A stretch of DNA of 26,085 nt from positions 1-26,085 of the forward strand of contig JASCIV010000293.1 in NCBI GenBank assembly GCA_030374735.1, in the 5' to 3' direction. Source of the DNA: Gracilaria caudata. Lineage: Eukaryota; Rhodophyta; Florideophyceae; Gracilariales; Gracilariaceae. Shown here piece by piece: positions 9,607 to 18,792 of this stretch (its first letter is position 1; every line of letters begins with the position of its first letter). The notes beneath the pieces were generated by a model that was not told where the DNA came from, searched no databases, and saw only the letters and a list, made by a program, of their open reading frames with translations. The translations under genes and the position numbers were made by a program.

Positions 9607-9700
9607 ACATTGATTCTGGACAAAATATGGCCGTGATTGGGCCATAATTAATTCCAAATTTTTTTTCGCTCATCAAAATATGGCCAACGCATTGCCGCGT
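9602..9700 (+). mobile_element. Partial MITE, relative of the 1624-1911 element
   Basis: Starts CTATGAACATTGATTCTGG, which differs by few bases from the terminal repeat at 1624, and continues with ACAAAATATGGCC and further GGCC words. The reverse complement of its first part also resembles the centre of the first MITE (GGCCATATTTTGTCCA at about 1767-1782). No matching opposite end is present, so it is truncated or only one arm inserted. Its insertion ends the right-arm ORF. Confidence 0.6.
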
Positions 9701-10214
9701 TGCACGATCGAATATCTATGCGGGTTTATGGTTTGTCAGAATATGACCGGTTTCGTATACAAATAAGAATGCCGTCCGGAATGCGTACGTAACTTAGCAG
9801 CAAGCTGCAAGCATTTGGCAGTATTTTGCCATTATGAGTACCAATGCCATGGCGGGACCACATTATGACCTCTCCGTACAAGCTGGCACTTTTCCGTCGT
9901 CATTGGGGCCTCTTCCGTGAAGAAACTGTGCCCGTTACACGATACTCCAGATCTTCTTTTTCGGAACGCTGTGTTCCCCCTTGGATAGCGCCAAAATTGG
10001 CGCCCTGCCTGGCACACTATGCAGCAGCGCCTCAGCGTGCTGCTTGCCTCACCAAATCAATCGATCATCGCCCTCCACTCCCAATGCACGCCATATGGCG
10101 CCAACCACGGAGTAATAACTTGTTCCGGCCTTTTTCATCCTCAAGTCAGGTGAATATGCGAGCAAATTGGAGTCGATTGAAGCATCTTCGGTACTTGCCA
10201 CCGTTTTTTCTAGT
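9701..10214. other. No recognisable gene
   Basis: About 500 bases downstream of prefoldin 5 on its strand and beyond the right arm. A 124-codon plus-strand frame at 9844 overlaps the 3' end of prefoldin 5 antisense and shows no domain. This stretch probably contains the prefoldin 3' UTR and terminator, but I cannot place them. Confidence 0.4.
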
Positions 10215-10802
10215 CTAAGAACGAGTGTCTGATCCCTTCGCTCTCGTCGATGACGAGCCCTCGCTGGCGTTTGACTCAGCTGCTTTGCGATGTAGAACGG
10301 CACTCACTGCTGCCAAATGTTGGCGTTTTTGTGTATGAACTTGTGTAGCACGGTCTTGTTCTTCCTTCAGCAGTGACGCCCTCTTGGCAAAGTATGCCTT
10401 TGCGGCTGTAAGCGTCTTCTCTACGATAAACCCCTTACCAATATCACTCAAAATCTTTGAGGTGTCTTGAAGCTTTCCTGGCATGAAGATGAAACTTGTG
10501 ATTGGTACCATAACGTCGGCACCGATTTCCATATATGCCATCTGGGCCGCATTTTCCGGACTGGCTGTTAGACGTTGCACCGCGTTAGACAATTGTGTGA
10601 GAGATGCTGAAATGAGTTTTATTTCGCTTTGCAGCTCCGGTTGTATCTTCTGAAGCTGTTGTAACGCTAAGCTTCCAAGAGCAATCGTCCCCCTTGTAGT
10701 AGCTGCATCCGCTCCTGCGCTGCTCTACATGTTCTCACGCTTGGTCAGCCGATGTAGTTCGCTTCTTCGCTGAAAACATGTTCCTGAAGTACGTACCTTC
10801 AT
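10215..10802 (-). CDS. Prefoldin subunit 5 (GIM5-type), two exons
   Basis: An alpha-class prefoldin subunit: part of the hexamer that hands unfolded actin and tubulin to the cytosolic chaperonin CCT. The beta-hairpin core reads VMVPITSFIFMPGKLQDT and ILSDIGKGFIVEKT (family: LVPLTSSMYVPGKLHD, VLIDVGTGYYVEKT), flanked by two coiled-coil helices: LALQQLQKIQPELQSEIKLI before it and AKAYFAKRASLLKEEQ after it. I choose a start at 10802-10800: ATGAAG, then a 72-nt intron (GTACGT ... CTGAC ... TAG), then AGC at 10724. This gives about 171 aa, near the usual 150-170. Without the intron an ATG is followed at once by TAG. The Ser/Ala-rich C-terminal tail ends at TAG. No lesions, so probably functional. 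Divergent from the recycling factor gene. Confidence 0.85.
10725..10796 (-). other. Intron in prefoldin 5 (72 nt)
   Basis: Donor GTACGT directly after ATGAAG, branch-like GGCTGACC about 25 nt before the acceptor, and acceptor CATGTAG before AGCAGC. It is phase 0 and keeps the prefoldin frame. Placing this intron decides the start codon. Confidence 0.65.
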
Positions 10803-11050
10803 AGGATCTTGCCTTCACAACACCTTCTATTCGTCGTCGTTCGTTACTTCGAATATCAGATCTGGTTTCCAAGATAGGGCAAGCTAACGAAGAAAACACA
10901 CAAACTGTACAGCAAGCTTCCCGTACCTCTCCTGCTTTCTAAGGTAAGCGTTGAGCTTGATGGGGTTGGCATCCTGCCCTTGTATTTCGGTTTCTGAAGA
11001 ATGGGTATGAGCAAACTTCATCTCTCCATGCCTTTTTTTATGTCTGCCTG
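10803..11050 (-). other. Divergent upstream region with exon-like segment
   Basis: Upstream of prefoldin 5 on the minus strand, 11021-10927 reads as an open exon starting ATGAAGTTTGC, with 31 codons rich in polar residues, followed by a donor-like GTACGG and an acceptor-like TTCGTTAG ending at 10884. A further open stretch runs toward the prefoldin start in a different frame. It could be a 5' UTR exon of prefoldin 5, a small separate gene, or chance. The promoters of prefoldin 5 and the recycling factor should lie in this region or just to its right; I see no clear core motif. Confidence 0.3.
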
Positions 11051-11510
11051 ATGAACTCGTTTAGGAAAATACCTAATAAATTAATTCTCGGCACGCACGT
11101 GCAGCAGCACCGCGGATCAAACGTCTCCGAGACCGTCACGATGTCGTTCGTATTTCTTTGTGAAGAGCTAATGCGTTTGATCTTCTCAACCTTAATCCAC
11201 ACCAAGCATCATGTTGTAAAAGGAGTGCCGAGAAACAGAGTAGAAAGACTCCTCGTTTTGAAAAAATCGTAGGAGCCAACCAGTGGCATAAATATCCGGC
11301 CACCACAGTATACGATGATTGTATTAGGCAGGGTTGGTCATATCTTTTCTCGTTCGGCATCGCTTTATCCATTGACGCCAGCATCTGCTTTCATCTTACA
11401 GAATTCTTACCTGTCCGGTTCAAAACGTTTAAGGCCAAGGGGAGGAGCTCATCCCAAGCACTAGAAAACCTGGGTTCCTTTCCCATCAATCTGACAAAAT
11501 ACGAAGAAAA

Positions 11511-12192
11511 CATGAAGAGAACTCTCGATGCGCTACAGAATAGTTATTCAAGGCTTCGTGTTGATGGAACAACTCCAGCAATCTTGAACGGTATGTAAAT
11601 CTTCTTATCGTGCGGTTCATGTAGTGGTCAAATATATTGAGCATCTTAGTGTTGTGATAGATGTTTCTGTGAAAGCGTATGGATCTGCAACGCCATTGAA
11701 GAACATTGCACAAGTAGGAGTGCGCGATGGCCGCGCTTTGATCGTCCAAGTGTTTGATGAAAGTAGAGCAGGTGCAGTGGAAAAGCCATTAGGTCTGCAG
11801 GACTAAACCTGAATCCTGTAAGGGAATCGGATGGAAAACTTAAAGTACCATTGCATAGATCTTCAAAGCAGACCCGTGACTCCATGAAAGATGTAAGTAA
11901 TTCATTGCCTTTTGCCGTTTCTTTTCAGTCCCACCTCTGAGTACGGCCCACTAATGTTTTGTTATGCCCATGGAACGCTCTGAAGGAAGCCGAAGCCGCA
12001 AAGGTTGCCACGCGCATGATTCGAAGAAAGGCCATGGAAGAAGTGAAGGGCCTTCGGGGTGAGGTCGGTAAAGACGATATCAATAGGATAGAAAAGGAAG
12101 TACAGAAATTGTCAGATCGTTTCATTGGCGACATAATCGAAGTGCAAATAAATAAGGAACGTGCTGTTGAGGCGCTTCAAGCCCCGCATTGA
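11511..12192 (+). CDS. Ribosome recycling factor, organelle type, three exons, one frameshift
   Basis: Releases ribosomes from mRNA after termination together with EF-G in mitochondria or plastids; nuclear-encoded here. Exon 1 gives MKRTLDALQNSYSRLRVDGT. Intron 11591-11660 is followed by exon 2 with SVKAYGSATPLKNIAQVGV (family: VEYYGTPTPLRQLASVTV) and LIVQVFD. Intron 11893-11985 is followed by exon 3 with EAAKVATRMIRRKAMEEV and IEKEVQKLSDRFI, the three-helix bundle. In exon 2 the frame changes at an A4 run (11782-11785). With five A it would read VEKAIRSAGLNP, the family consensus; as written it stops at 11804-11806. This is a one-base loss or a sequencing error. The frame is open upstream to about 11163, so the transit peptide and true start are not resolved; 11511 is the first Met in the conserved core. 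Confidence 0.85.
11591..11660 (+). other. Intron 1 of ribosome recycling factor (70 nt)
   Basis: Donor GTATGT after TTGAACG, acceptor GTGATAG before ATGTTTCTG. It is phase 1 and joins ILN to DVSVKAYG, which matches the family spacing exactly. Confidence 0.75.
11893..11985 (+). other. Intron 2 of ribosome recycling factor (93 nt)
   Basis: Donor GTAAGT after AAAGAT, branch-like CCCACTAATG and the only downstream AG in CTCTGAAG before GAAGCC. It is phase 0. The codons just before this acceptor (N-A-L-K) would also fit the family spacing, so the acceptor may be slightly misplaced. Confidence 0.55.
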
Positions 12193-12655
12193 GACCCTTC
12201 TGCAGAATCTGAATTCTTCAATAGTTGCACTCACAACCAATCACAAGCATTTGAACTTCCCAACACAAAATATGCTTTTTCCAGAGCCTGGTTAATGCGT
12301 ACACACTTCCCGCACTTTAGATAGGAAGGAAACATTGCACTTCCTTGAGGAATGGTCCTGGAAAAGTAGGCACACGAACAAGCGTTTGAGAAAGCATATT
12401 GTGTGAATAGGTCCGAGTAATGAGTCCTTTGAAGGTTGTGTTCTTGTCCCTTGTGATCACTTGTTGGTCTTTTTGAAGAGTACGCAAGGCTGATAATAAC
12501 AAAAGTCAGCCTCAGGGGCGAAGAGCGGAAACTTCGTAAGATAGTAGTATGCAACAGATTGGTATTTGAAGTTCTTACTCTTTCTCGGGAAGGAGAGCTT
12601 TGCCGGCTCACAATCGCGTCGTGTACAAAGCTCTGTCCGTAGGAGCGACGAAGAA
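12193..12655. other. No recognisable gene
   Basis: 460 bases between the convergent 3' ends of the recycling factor (+) and the AAA ATPase pseudogene (-). Several overlapping minus-strand frames exist, the longest 12231-12611 with 126 codons, none with a domain I trust. This is the expected place for the 3' UTRs of both genes. Confidence 0.4.
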
Positions 12656-15312
12656 TTACAGGGCACCGAACAAACTCTCTTGGAATTGGCTCTTATAAGA
12701 CCCAAAGTATTCTAAGACCCTTGCGGGGGTGCGAGCATACATCTTGCCCATCGCAGCGCCAAAATCGCTCGCGGATACAAGGGAAGCATTTTCCACGTCG
12801 CTCTCCATTGCGCATAACGCAACTTCACGAACAATAGCAGCGACTTCCGCACCAGAATAACCTTTGGTACAACGCAGCACTATCTCCAGATCCACCTCTT
12901 CTCCAAGCGGAACCTTTCTTGTATGCACTTTCAGTGTTGACCAACGCTCGTCATGGTCAGGAAGTCCGATATATATTTGTACATCAATCCGACCTAGCCT
13001 AAGGAAAACAGAGTCTAAGCAATCTGGACGACTTGTTGCAGCGATAACCACAATGCGATTGCTCTCGGTTGTATCAATAACATCCATCTCGGACAACAGT
13101 TGAGCAACTACACGAGCGTGTGCTGACGCACCGGCCACAAAACTCCGAGACGTGGCCAGGGCGTCAATCTCATCGAAGAAGTTAACACAAGGCGCTGCTT
13201 GTCGCGCTCTTCTGAAGATGTTCCGTACAGCCTTCTCACTTGCTCCGACCCATTTGGATAACAGTTCTGCCCCTTTCACGGAGATGAAGTTCGCCTTTGA
13301 CTCGGTTGCGACGGCTCTTGCAAGAAGCGTGCTGCAACCTGGTGGAACATACAAAAGAATCCCACGCGGAGGTGTAACTCCAAAAGATGAAAATGCCAGC
13401 GATCCATTCTCACTCAGCGGCCATTCCACGGCTTCTTGTAATCTCTGTTTCGCTTCTTCCTTCCCTCCGACGTCACTCCATGTTGTTGTTAGAATCTCCA
13501 CTGCAATTTCTCGAAGGGCACTAGGACGAACTTTTCTAAGCGCTTTCTTGAAGTCCACCTCCATGATGGATGGCTTTGATTCCCGATCACAAGCCAAGCT
13601 CACCGCTTTGCGCCACACGGACAGGATATCCTCACCTACATATCCATAACAAAGAACCGCAATCTTTTCAAGTTCCTCGTCACTCACTTGTACCCTGACA
13701 TCTGTAGTTTCTTCCATAAGCAACTTCTTCAAGATCTGTACTCAAGCTCCTGCGTTTGGAACCGTAGTCTCAACGTCACGGTCCAGCCGCCCTGGTCGCA
13801 GCGTCAACGAGGTCAGGTCTACTTGTAGTCCCCACAACGACTACGTTATGGAGCTCTGAACCATCTTGGCTGTCCATGATTGTCAGTAAGGCAGCAGTCA
13901 GCTTTCTTTGAAGGTCATCAACAGTAGGCAAATCTATCCGTGGGGCCAGTGCGTCCACTTCATCAAGAAGGACCAGGCTCGGGCTTTTTCGACGGGCTCG
14001 TTTGAAACAATTCTCTATTGTTCGAAGAGCGTCGCACGTGAACTTACCCACAACTTCAGGGCCTGAGATCACTTCAAGGTTTAAATCGTAACTGTTGGCC
14101 AACGCGCACACCATCATAGTATTGCCAGTGCCGGATGGACCATGAATAAGAAGTGCCTGTGGTTTCTTCGCAAGCATTGAAGACGTTGATCCCCAGATGT
14201 CGTCGGTCGTTTTATTCCGAATACCACTTTCTAATATTGACAGGGCTTCTTTTACTTGACGGTCTAATCCAGCCAAGCTTCCAAGGTCTACGGAATCCTC
14301 TATACCCTTGGTATACTGACTTTTTGCATCTAAAGTAATCTCAACCAGAGTCTCCTTCGTACATATGTAGATCTGTCTTTTCTGTAGACCCAGCTTGCAA
14401 TTCTTGGACTTTCTGAAGTCATCTTCGATCCCTAATACACTAAGTAGGATGTTATCGCCTAATAGATTCATCGAAACTACAATTTCCGACAAAACAGCCT
14501 TCCCTAGAAGACACGCGTGAAGCATGGCGCTGCACTCATCTGAAAGCAAGAAATCGAGTTCAGTGTCGCAAAAGAGATGAATGGTTCGGGCCTCCACTAC
14601 TGAGCTCTTATCCATTACTCTAATCAGATTGATTTTGAGCGACGGCCTCAGAAAGAGACTTTGTCTCAAGCATGTCTTCTTTCTCAAGGCCTGTACGGCC
14701 ATGACGACCTCCTTCCAGAGCAGCCTTACGTGAAGGAGTTCCTCTCTTTCCTCTCCTGTTCCTAGGCTTTCTTGGGGTCTGCATGCTTGGCATATGAATC
14801 AATCCCTTGTCTAAATCAAGTCCGAGGGCGAGTTTTGATCGCTCATCAAGTGCTACAAAACCTTCATCAACAACTTCAAGGGGCCAAAGCGAGGCTGCTA
14901 CAAACTTGGAGCTGTTAGGCTCCTGAAGAACACCGATATCCATTACTTTGTATCCGTTGCTTCGCATTTCATTCGGATGTATACAGGCGACCCCAAGTTT
15001 TGTCAAAGACTTTGGTGGGATACCCTTCGCATTTCGAGAATGGTTGATCAGTTTATCGAGGCAAACTGGCTGCAAGGCCGAGCTCTGGGCCGAATCCTTT
15101 TGACCTAAGACTTCCGTCATCGCCCCAGATAATTGGTTTTTAGCTGTTCGGTGCACGTAATGGGCTGATAATCGTAGCGACTGGTGCTTAATGTGTTCAC
15201 TCATGTACAATGAAAAGTGTCGGCCGGCGCTTTCTTGATCGCACTCAAGATTAACTGCTTGACAAGAGCCTAATGCTGGCAACCCGCCCAATTCTAACCC
15301 GAGTTTGAGCAT
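12656..15312 (-). pseudogene. AFG2/SPATA5-type double AAA ATPase, broken
   Basis: Relative of AFG2/DRG1/SPATA5, a CDC48-like ATPase that acts in 60S ribosome maturation. Reading down: the N domain (15312 to about 14645) has GVACIHPNEMRS and WPLEVVDEGFVALDE. The first AAA domain (about 14645-13795) has LLIHGPSGTGNT and SLVLLDEVDALAPR. The second (about 13790-12656) has TWSDVGGKEEAKQRL, LLYVPPGCSTLL, FFDEIDALA and YTKGYSGAEVAAI-like sensor sequence. The C-terminus has the TPARVLEYFGSYKSQF segment typical of the family. Both Walker A motifs are ruined: GTGKT has become GTGNT, and in the second the glycine is Val and the lysine is deleted. There are frameshifts near 14645 and 13790 and a TGA at 13742-13744 where the family has Arg. 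Not a working ATPase. Confidence 0.85.
14917..14966 (+). repeat. 50-bp segment repeated at 16049-16098
   Basis: TAGGCTCCTGAAGAACACC followed by about 30 similar bases occurs here, inside the N-domain coding of the AAA ATPase (antisense), and again in the same orientation at 16049. About 8 of 50 positions differ, mostly transitions. On the minus strand both encode VLQEP with similar flanks (GYKVMDIG and GYGVVDTG). Confidence 0.6.
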
Positions 15313-15859
15313 AGAATTACATATGTATCATCCAGCTTGTGGTTTCTTCAAGCGGTGGGATTTAATTGGCAAACAAAAAGAAATAAAGCTTGTCATCTCA
15401 GAAGACACCTCTGTGCTGCTGTATCTACAAGGGTATCAAAGATCTGTTTGAGCGCCCTTGGGGATACGGAATTGTACATTCTGCTGCACTCTTCCTGTTT
15501 CTCCTTCACAAAATCTATTGAAATTTTGAAAACTAAACTTTTGATTTCCACTTTGCTTTGGATCTACGCGGGTGTCTATGTTGCTGGTGGTTTGCAGGAG
15601 CAAGTGCGAGTGTGTGTTCGTCTTCGACAACACCAGCTCTCCAATATCATATCGAAACTACATCTACGTGGCTTTCACTGTACCGCTGACGTTATGTTCT
15701 ACTAATCTGAAAGAAAGGTTTAACAGAGCTCTTCGTGAAGCTTTCATCATGACAAAAGTAGGTGTTGCGTATTCATCTGCCACAACCTTCGAAGATTCAG
15801 CGCGAAATACAAAGAACGCATTCACTAACATGCTTCATACCACCCAACTACAGCAATAA
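15313..15859. other. Unknown open frames upstream of SNU13
   Basis: A 122-codon plus-strand frame at 15337 and a second at 15572-15859 overlap. The second is in frame with the SNU13 fragment and separated from it only by TAA at 15857-15859. It has no recognised domain and SNU13 proteins have only a few residues before NPKA, so this is more likely an intron or unrelated 5' sequence (a CTACAG acceptor-like word ends at 15853). Confidence 0.35.
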
Positions 15860-16051
15860 CTTAATCCAAAGGCAGTGCCCATGGGTGACGCAGTGCTTTC
15901 CGTCAAAATTCCAGATCTCGTGCACAAATGTGCAAAGTACAAACAAATGAAAATGGGAGCCAACGAAGCTACAAAGACACTTAACCGCGGTCAGTCGGAG
16001 TTCATCGTGATGGCCCGCGATGCAGTGCCACTGGAAATTCTTCTGCACTAG
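15860..16051 (+). pseudogene. SNU13/NHP2L1 (15.5K, L7Ae family), truncated
   Basis: Encodes the first half of the kink-turn RNA-binding protein of U4 snRNP and box C/D snoRNPs. It reads LNPKAVPMGDA, KYKQMKMGANEATKTLNRG and SEFIVMARDAVPLEILLH, which follow the family (NPKAYPLADA, NYKQLRKGANEATKTLNRG, SEFIVMAADAEPLEILLH) almost residue for residue. The start is missing: TAA at 15857-15859 precedes the first codon, unless an unseen 5' exon joins here. The coding ends abruptly at TAG 16049-16051, where family members continue for about 65 more residues. The downstream sequence is instead related to the AAA ATPase N domain in antisense. The RNA-binding GANEATK motif is intact, so the break is recent or the gene is chimeric. 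Confidence 0.8.
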
Positions 16052-16098
16052 GCTCCTGAAGAACACCAGTATCCACTACTCCGTATCCTTTGCTGTGC
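16049..16098 (+). repeat. 50-bp segment repeated from 14917-14966
   Basis: Begins exactly at the TAG that ends the SNU13 fragment. On the minus strand the extended match encodes KGYGVVDTGVLQEP, like NGYKVMDIGVLQEP of the AAA ATPase, so it looks like a fragment of a second AFG2 copy in reverse orientation. Confidence 0.6.
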
Positions 16099-16663
16099 GC
16101 TCGAGTAGTCGGCCGACAACCACGGCTGTGCCAAGCACTAACTACGCCACGCAGAGAAGTTACACTTGGCTCATGTTTCCCACATGAGCTCGAGCGTCTG
16201 CCATGTGCAATTATAGTACTGTACTCTGAGGACACAAGAGGCGCCGTGGTGCGCTGCAACTTTTGCAGAGCTTCGTACACACCGCATATTCACGCGCCGC
16301 CTCTTCGAATGGAACTGCACATACTCCCCTTTGATGGATGCCTCTCGGAGGAGCTGACAAAATGCTTCGCCAGTTAGTGTCTGAGTAGGACAAAAACGTT
16401 CATTGAGCATCTGCAGGGTTCGCATGAAGTTTGGCTTCGCGCGAACACTGTACGAGTGTAGTGTAGTGCGGGGCTGGCTCGTCGCGATGAAAGTGCACCG
16501 CCAAGAGGCAGATCATGCCTCGCTGCCTTCGACAAACTTCTCATCCACACAACGTCTTTACAACACACGATTCTGCTTTCTTCCGGAGTGGATAAAGACA
16601 GCCGGCTGGTGGACTATTACTCAAAGCGGCACTAATGAAAAGGCGGAAACAGGCATCTGGTAA
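16099..16663. other. No recognisable gene
   Basis: Overlapping open frames on both strands (for example 16090-16377 + and 16171-16425 -) with no domain. I find no further SNU13 or AFG2 similarity after about 16115. Confidence 0.4.
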
Positions 16664-16695
16664 GGAAAAACAAGCGCCGTAAGGCGCATTTTTCC
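16664..16695. repeat. Short perfect-stem hairpin GCGCC-GTAA-GGCGC
   Basis: GGAAAAA, CAA, GCGCC, loop GTAA, GGCGC, A, TTTTTCC. A five-base GC stem is flanked by complementary A and T runs. It has the shape of an intrinsic terminator, but in a nuclear genome it is more likely a small palindrome or the end of a transcript for RNA polymerase III. No RNA gene is visible next to it. Confidence 0.5.
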
Positions 16696-18231
16696 GAGTA
16701 GCAAGAAGACAGAAACTGTGGAATATACGAGGGCTACGATTATTTATGGTACCCGCGAGATCGGAACGGGTTGAACCCGATGTTCTTGCCGGTATGACGT
16801 AAGCTAGAAAAAACTGTCAAGTGTCGTAGATGGTCGACTCAAGAACCCAAGAAGAAAGCCGTCAGATAACTTTATCGCGCTCTTCCGCACTGGAGGTCGC
16901 CATCTGCCGCCCATCGATGCGAGTACTCATGCCACAGATCATCAAAATCCCTCAAGCAAAGCGTCCGCGGCCGGTCGTTTGCAATCCAGTTAAAACAAAG
17001 CCGAATTCAAGGGTGTCCAACGACGCTTGATTCGGGCGTCCTGAAGCGCACAGGTTTTATCAGTGTAACTATACTGCGTTCGTCGATAGTACTACTCCAG
17101 TGAGGCGGAGTGCAATCAGGCGCTCCATACGTCGTCACAGATGCCCCACGTCGAGTCGCACGAGACGCTGAGCTTCACGACCATACGTCGACCTCATCAA
17201 GTGCTGCCGAACTGAACAAGCTCGATCTGCCGGGAATCGCCCGAGCTTTCCCCCCCCCCCTCCCGCTGGCCTGCTCCACTCCACAGTGAGTTAACCTAGG
17301 CTCGCAGTTTTTCCAACTGCCGCAAGCATGCCCGCGCACGAAGTTACCGTTTCTGTTGCGCGACACGCTTCTATCGCAAAACGTCTTGGAATTTGCGGAG
17401 CAAGATAGAAAACTTCCCAATTTCTGTAGAGCTTGATTGTTTACATCTCCGAGCTGGAGAAACCAAAAGCTCAGCTCAAGTTTTTCATGCAACTTGTGGC
17501 GCGGCCTTTGAGCAGACACTCAGCAGACGTTTTCAGTGGATGAAGTGCTGGCTTCTTCGAAAGAATACGGTTTCCAAACAAATACAACATCTCCGGAGCC
17601 CAATGTCGATGACACAGCAGAGATTAATAGGGCTTGAGTGCCTGTTTCTGCTGAATTATGTATTGAATGGCGCACAAAGACACCAATGCAGCGAATAGAA
17701 CGAGGATAATTCCGATTCATGCAGAAGAGACACGTCTGTTCTCAAGACGCTACTAGAGCGACAATATCGCTCCTACATGGCAGCCAATACTCTTTTGGCC
17801 AGTGAAAAGGTATCTCACGCATAGAAGGCGTGACCAGCCATTGCCTCCTAACAGAAACATCGCGCTCAGCCAATGCCAAGTGGTACTCGGCACTCTGTTT
17901 TCGGGCGTGCCCGCTTCACATATTTCTCGCATTTCATCACAGTTTATCAGGTCGTGACGGTTATATGGCGCAAAAATTTCTATCGCAAGTCGCATGTCCT
18001 CCGTGCCGCACGGTGTGAGGAAATGAACCAAAAAGCATACCGCTTTACTAAAAACCTACAAGTGAGATCGGTGCTGTTCTCTCTCTTGATTTGAGGATGG
18101 TAACAGTTACTGATCAAGTATGAGAAGGGTCTCTCTGCAGTGGATGGGGAGTTGGATGCTTGGCGAGGCGTGCAGTGTACGGTGAATGGGGTGGAAGTTA
18201 CAAGATTCACATGTAAGCCATGGCAAGCACG
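16696..18231. other. No recognisable gene; poly(C) tract at 17250-17260
   Basis: About 1.5 kb of more GC-rich sequence up to 17500, with an 11-base C run at 17250-17260. A plus-strand frame at about 17535-17635 reads VDEVLASSKEYGF before a TGA, with no match to a family. No domain could be supported, nor any tRNA. Confidence 0.4.
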
Positions 18232-18792
18232 TTATCGCTGGGATTTCTTCGAAGAATTTGATGACTCTAATCGGCAGTTCTGGTCTATGCGACAAATCTG
18301 ACGACCTCCTTGCTTATTCTGCTCCACCTCCAAAACGTCCATGGCATTTTCAACTACATTTCCCACCGCAGATTTGGCGCTCATATACGCATGAAAACTA
18401 CGACGAATTTCATAGACGTCGGTGGCAGTATAGATCTGATACACACCGTCCGTTTGCTCAATGTCGCTAGTTCTTCTTCTGTTTCCAGCCAGTTTCATAA
18501 ACACCTGCGCATCTGAATTTGGCACCGACGTATCAATCTCTGATGCAGCACTCCCAGCCGACTGAGCTTCTCTTCTTTCGTGATACCTTCGCCTGGCATT
18601 GCGGTTATCCTTCTCCCTATTTCTCAGGCAATAACGACGTAGTTTCTCCCCATTTTGGCGACGTTTATCGGTTTGAAGCTTATTATCGGTGCAATGCATT
18701 CTGAATGGCGTTCCTGGAAGTATCAATCGTGCACGGTCACACTTCGAGGTTTCAGATCGAAGGTTTGTTGCTGCAGTGCACACATAATGCAC
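18232..18792 (-). CDS. Unknown basic protein ORF (186 aa)
   Basis: An open frame of 186 codons. Residues about 60-90 are strongly basic (RRYCLRNREKDNRNARRRYHERR), preceded by a few cysteines and histidines. The stretch resembles the repeated N-R-E-K segments found next to zinc-binding domains in some transposon and nuclease proteins, and more distantly a bZIP basic region, but there is no leucine zipper and no catalytic motif. Upstream on the same strand, 19042-18752 is open in another frame and ends in a CALCVHC cluster, so the coding may be longer and frameshifted. Function not assigned; it may be chance, since overlapping plus-strand frames also exist. Confidence 0.3.
   Translation of the reverse strand: MHYVCTAATNLRSETSKCDRARLILPGTPFRMHCTDNKLQTDKRRQNGEKLRRYCLRNREKDNRNARRRYHERREAQSAGSAASEIDTSVPNSDAQVFMKLAGNRRRTSDIEQTDGVYQIYTATDVYEIRRSFHAYMSAKSAVGNVVENAMDVLEVEQNKQGGRQICRIDQNCRLESSNSSKKSQR

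Noticed and set aside
9700..9740. Right inverted-repeat arm resuming beyond the partial MITE
   Set aside because: Only an 11-base word (GATCGAATATC) is shared with the left arm there; flanks do not align, so it could be chance.
10725..10730. Nonsense codon at position 2 of prefoldin 5 (ATG TAG)
   Set aside because: It first seemed to belong to the C-to-T set, but the TAG is the 3' end of a canonical intron starting GTACGT at 10796, preceded by ATGAAG. The gene is better read as intact.
12490..12655. Possible zinc-finger transposase start (minus-strand FCYYQPCVLF)
   Set aside because: A faint resemblance to TTF-type fingers, but there is no continuing domain and the frame ends at once.
16750..16800. 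tRNA-like B box (reverse strand GGGTTCAACCCG)
   Set aside because: The putative T arm does not fold with a seven-base TTC-starting loop, and no A box, anticodon arm or acceptor pairing could be found.
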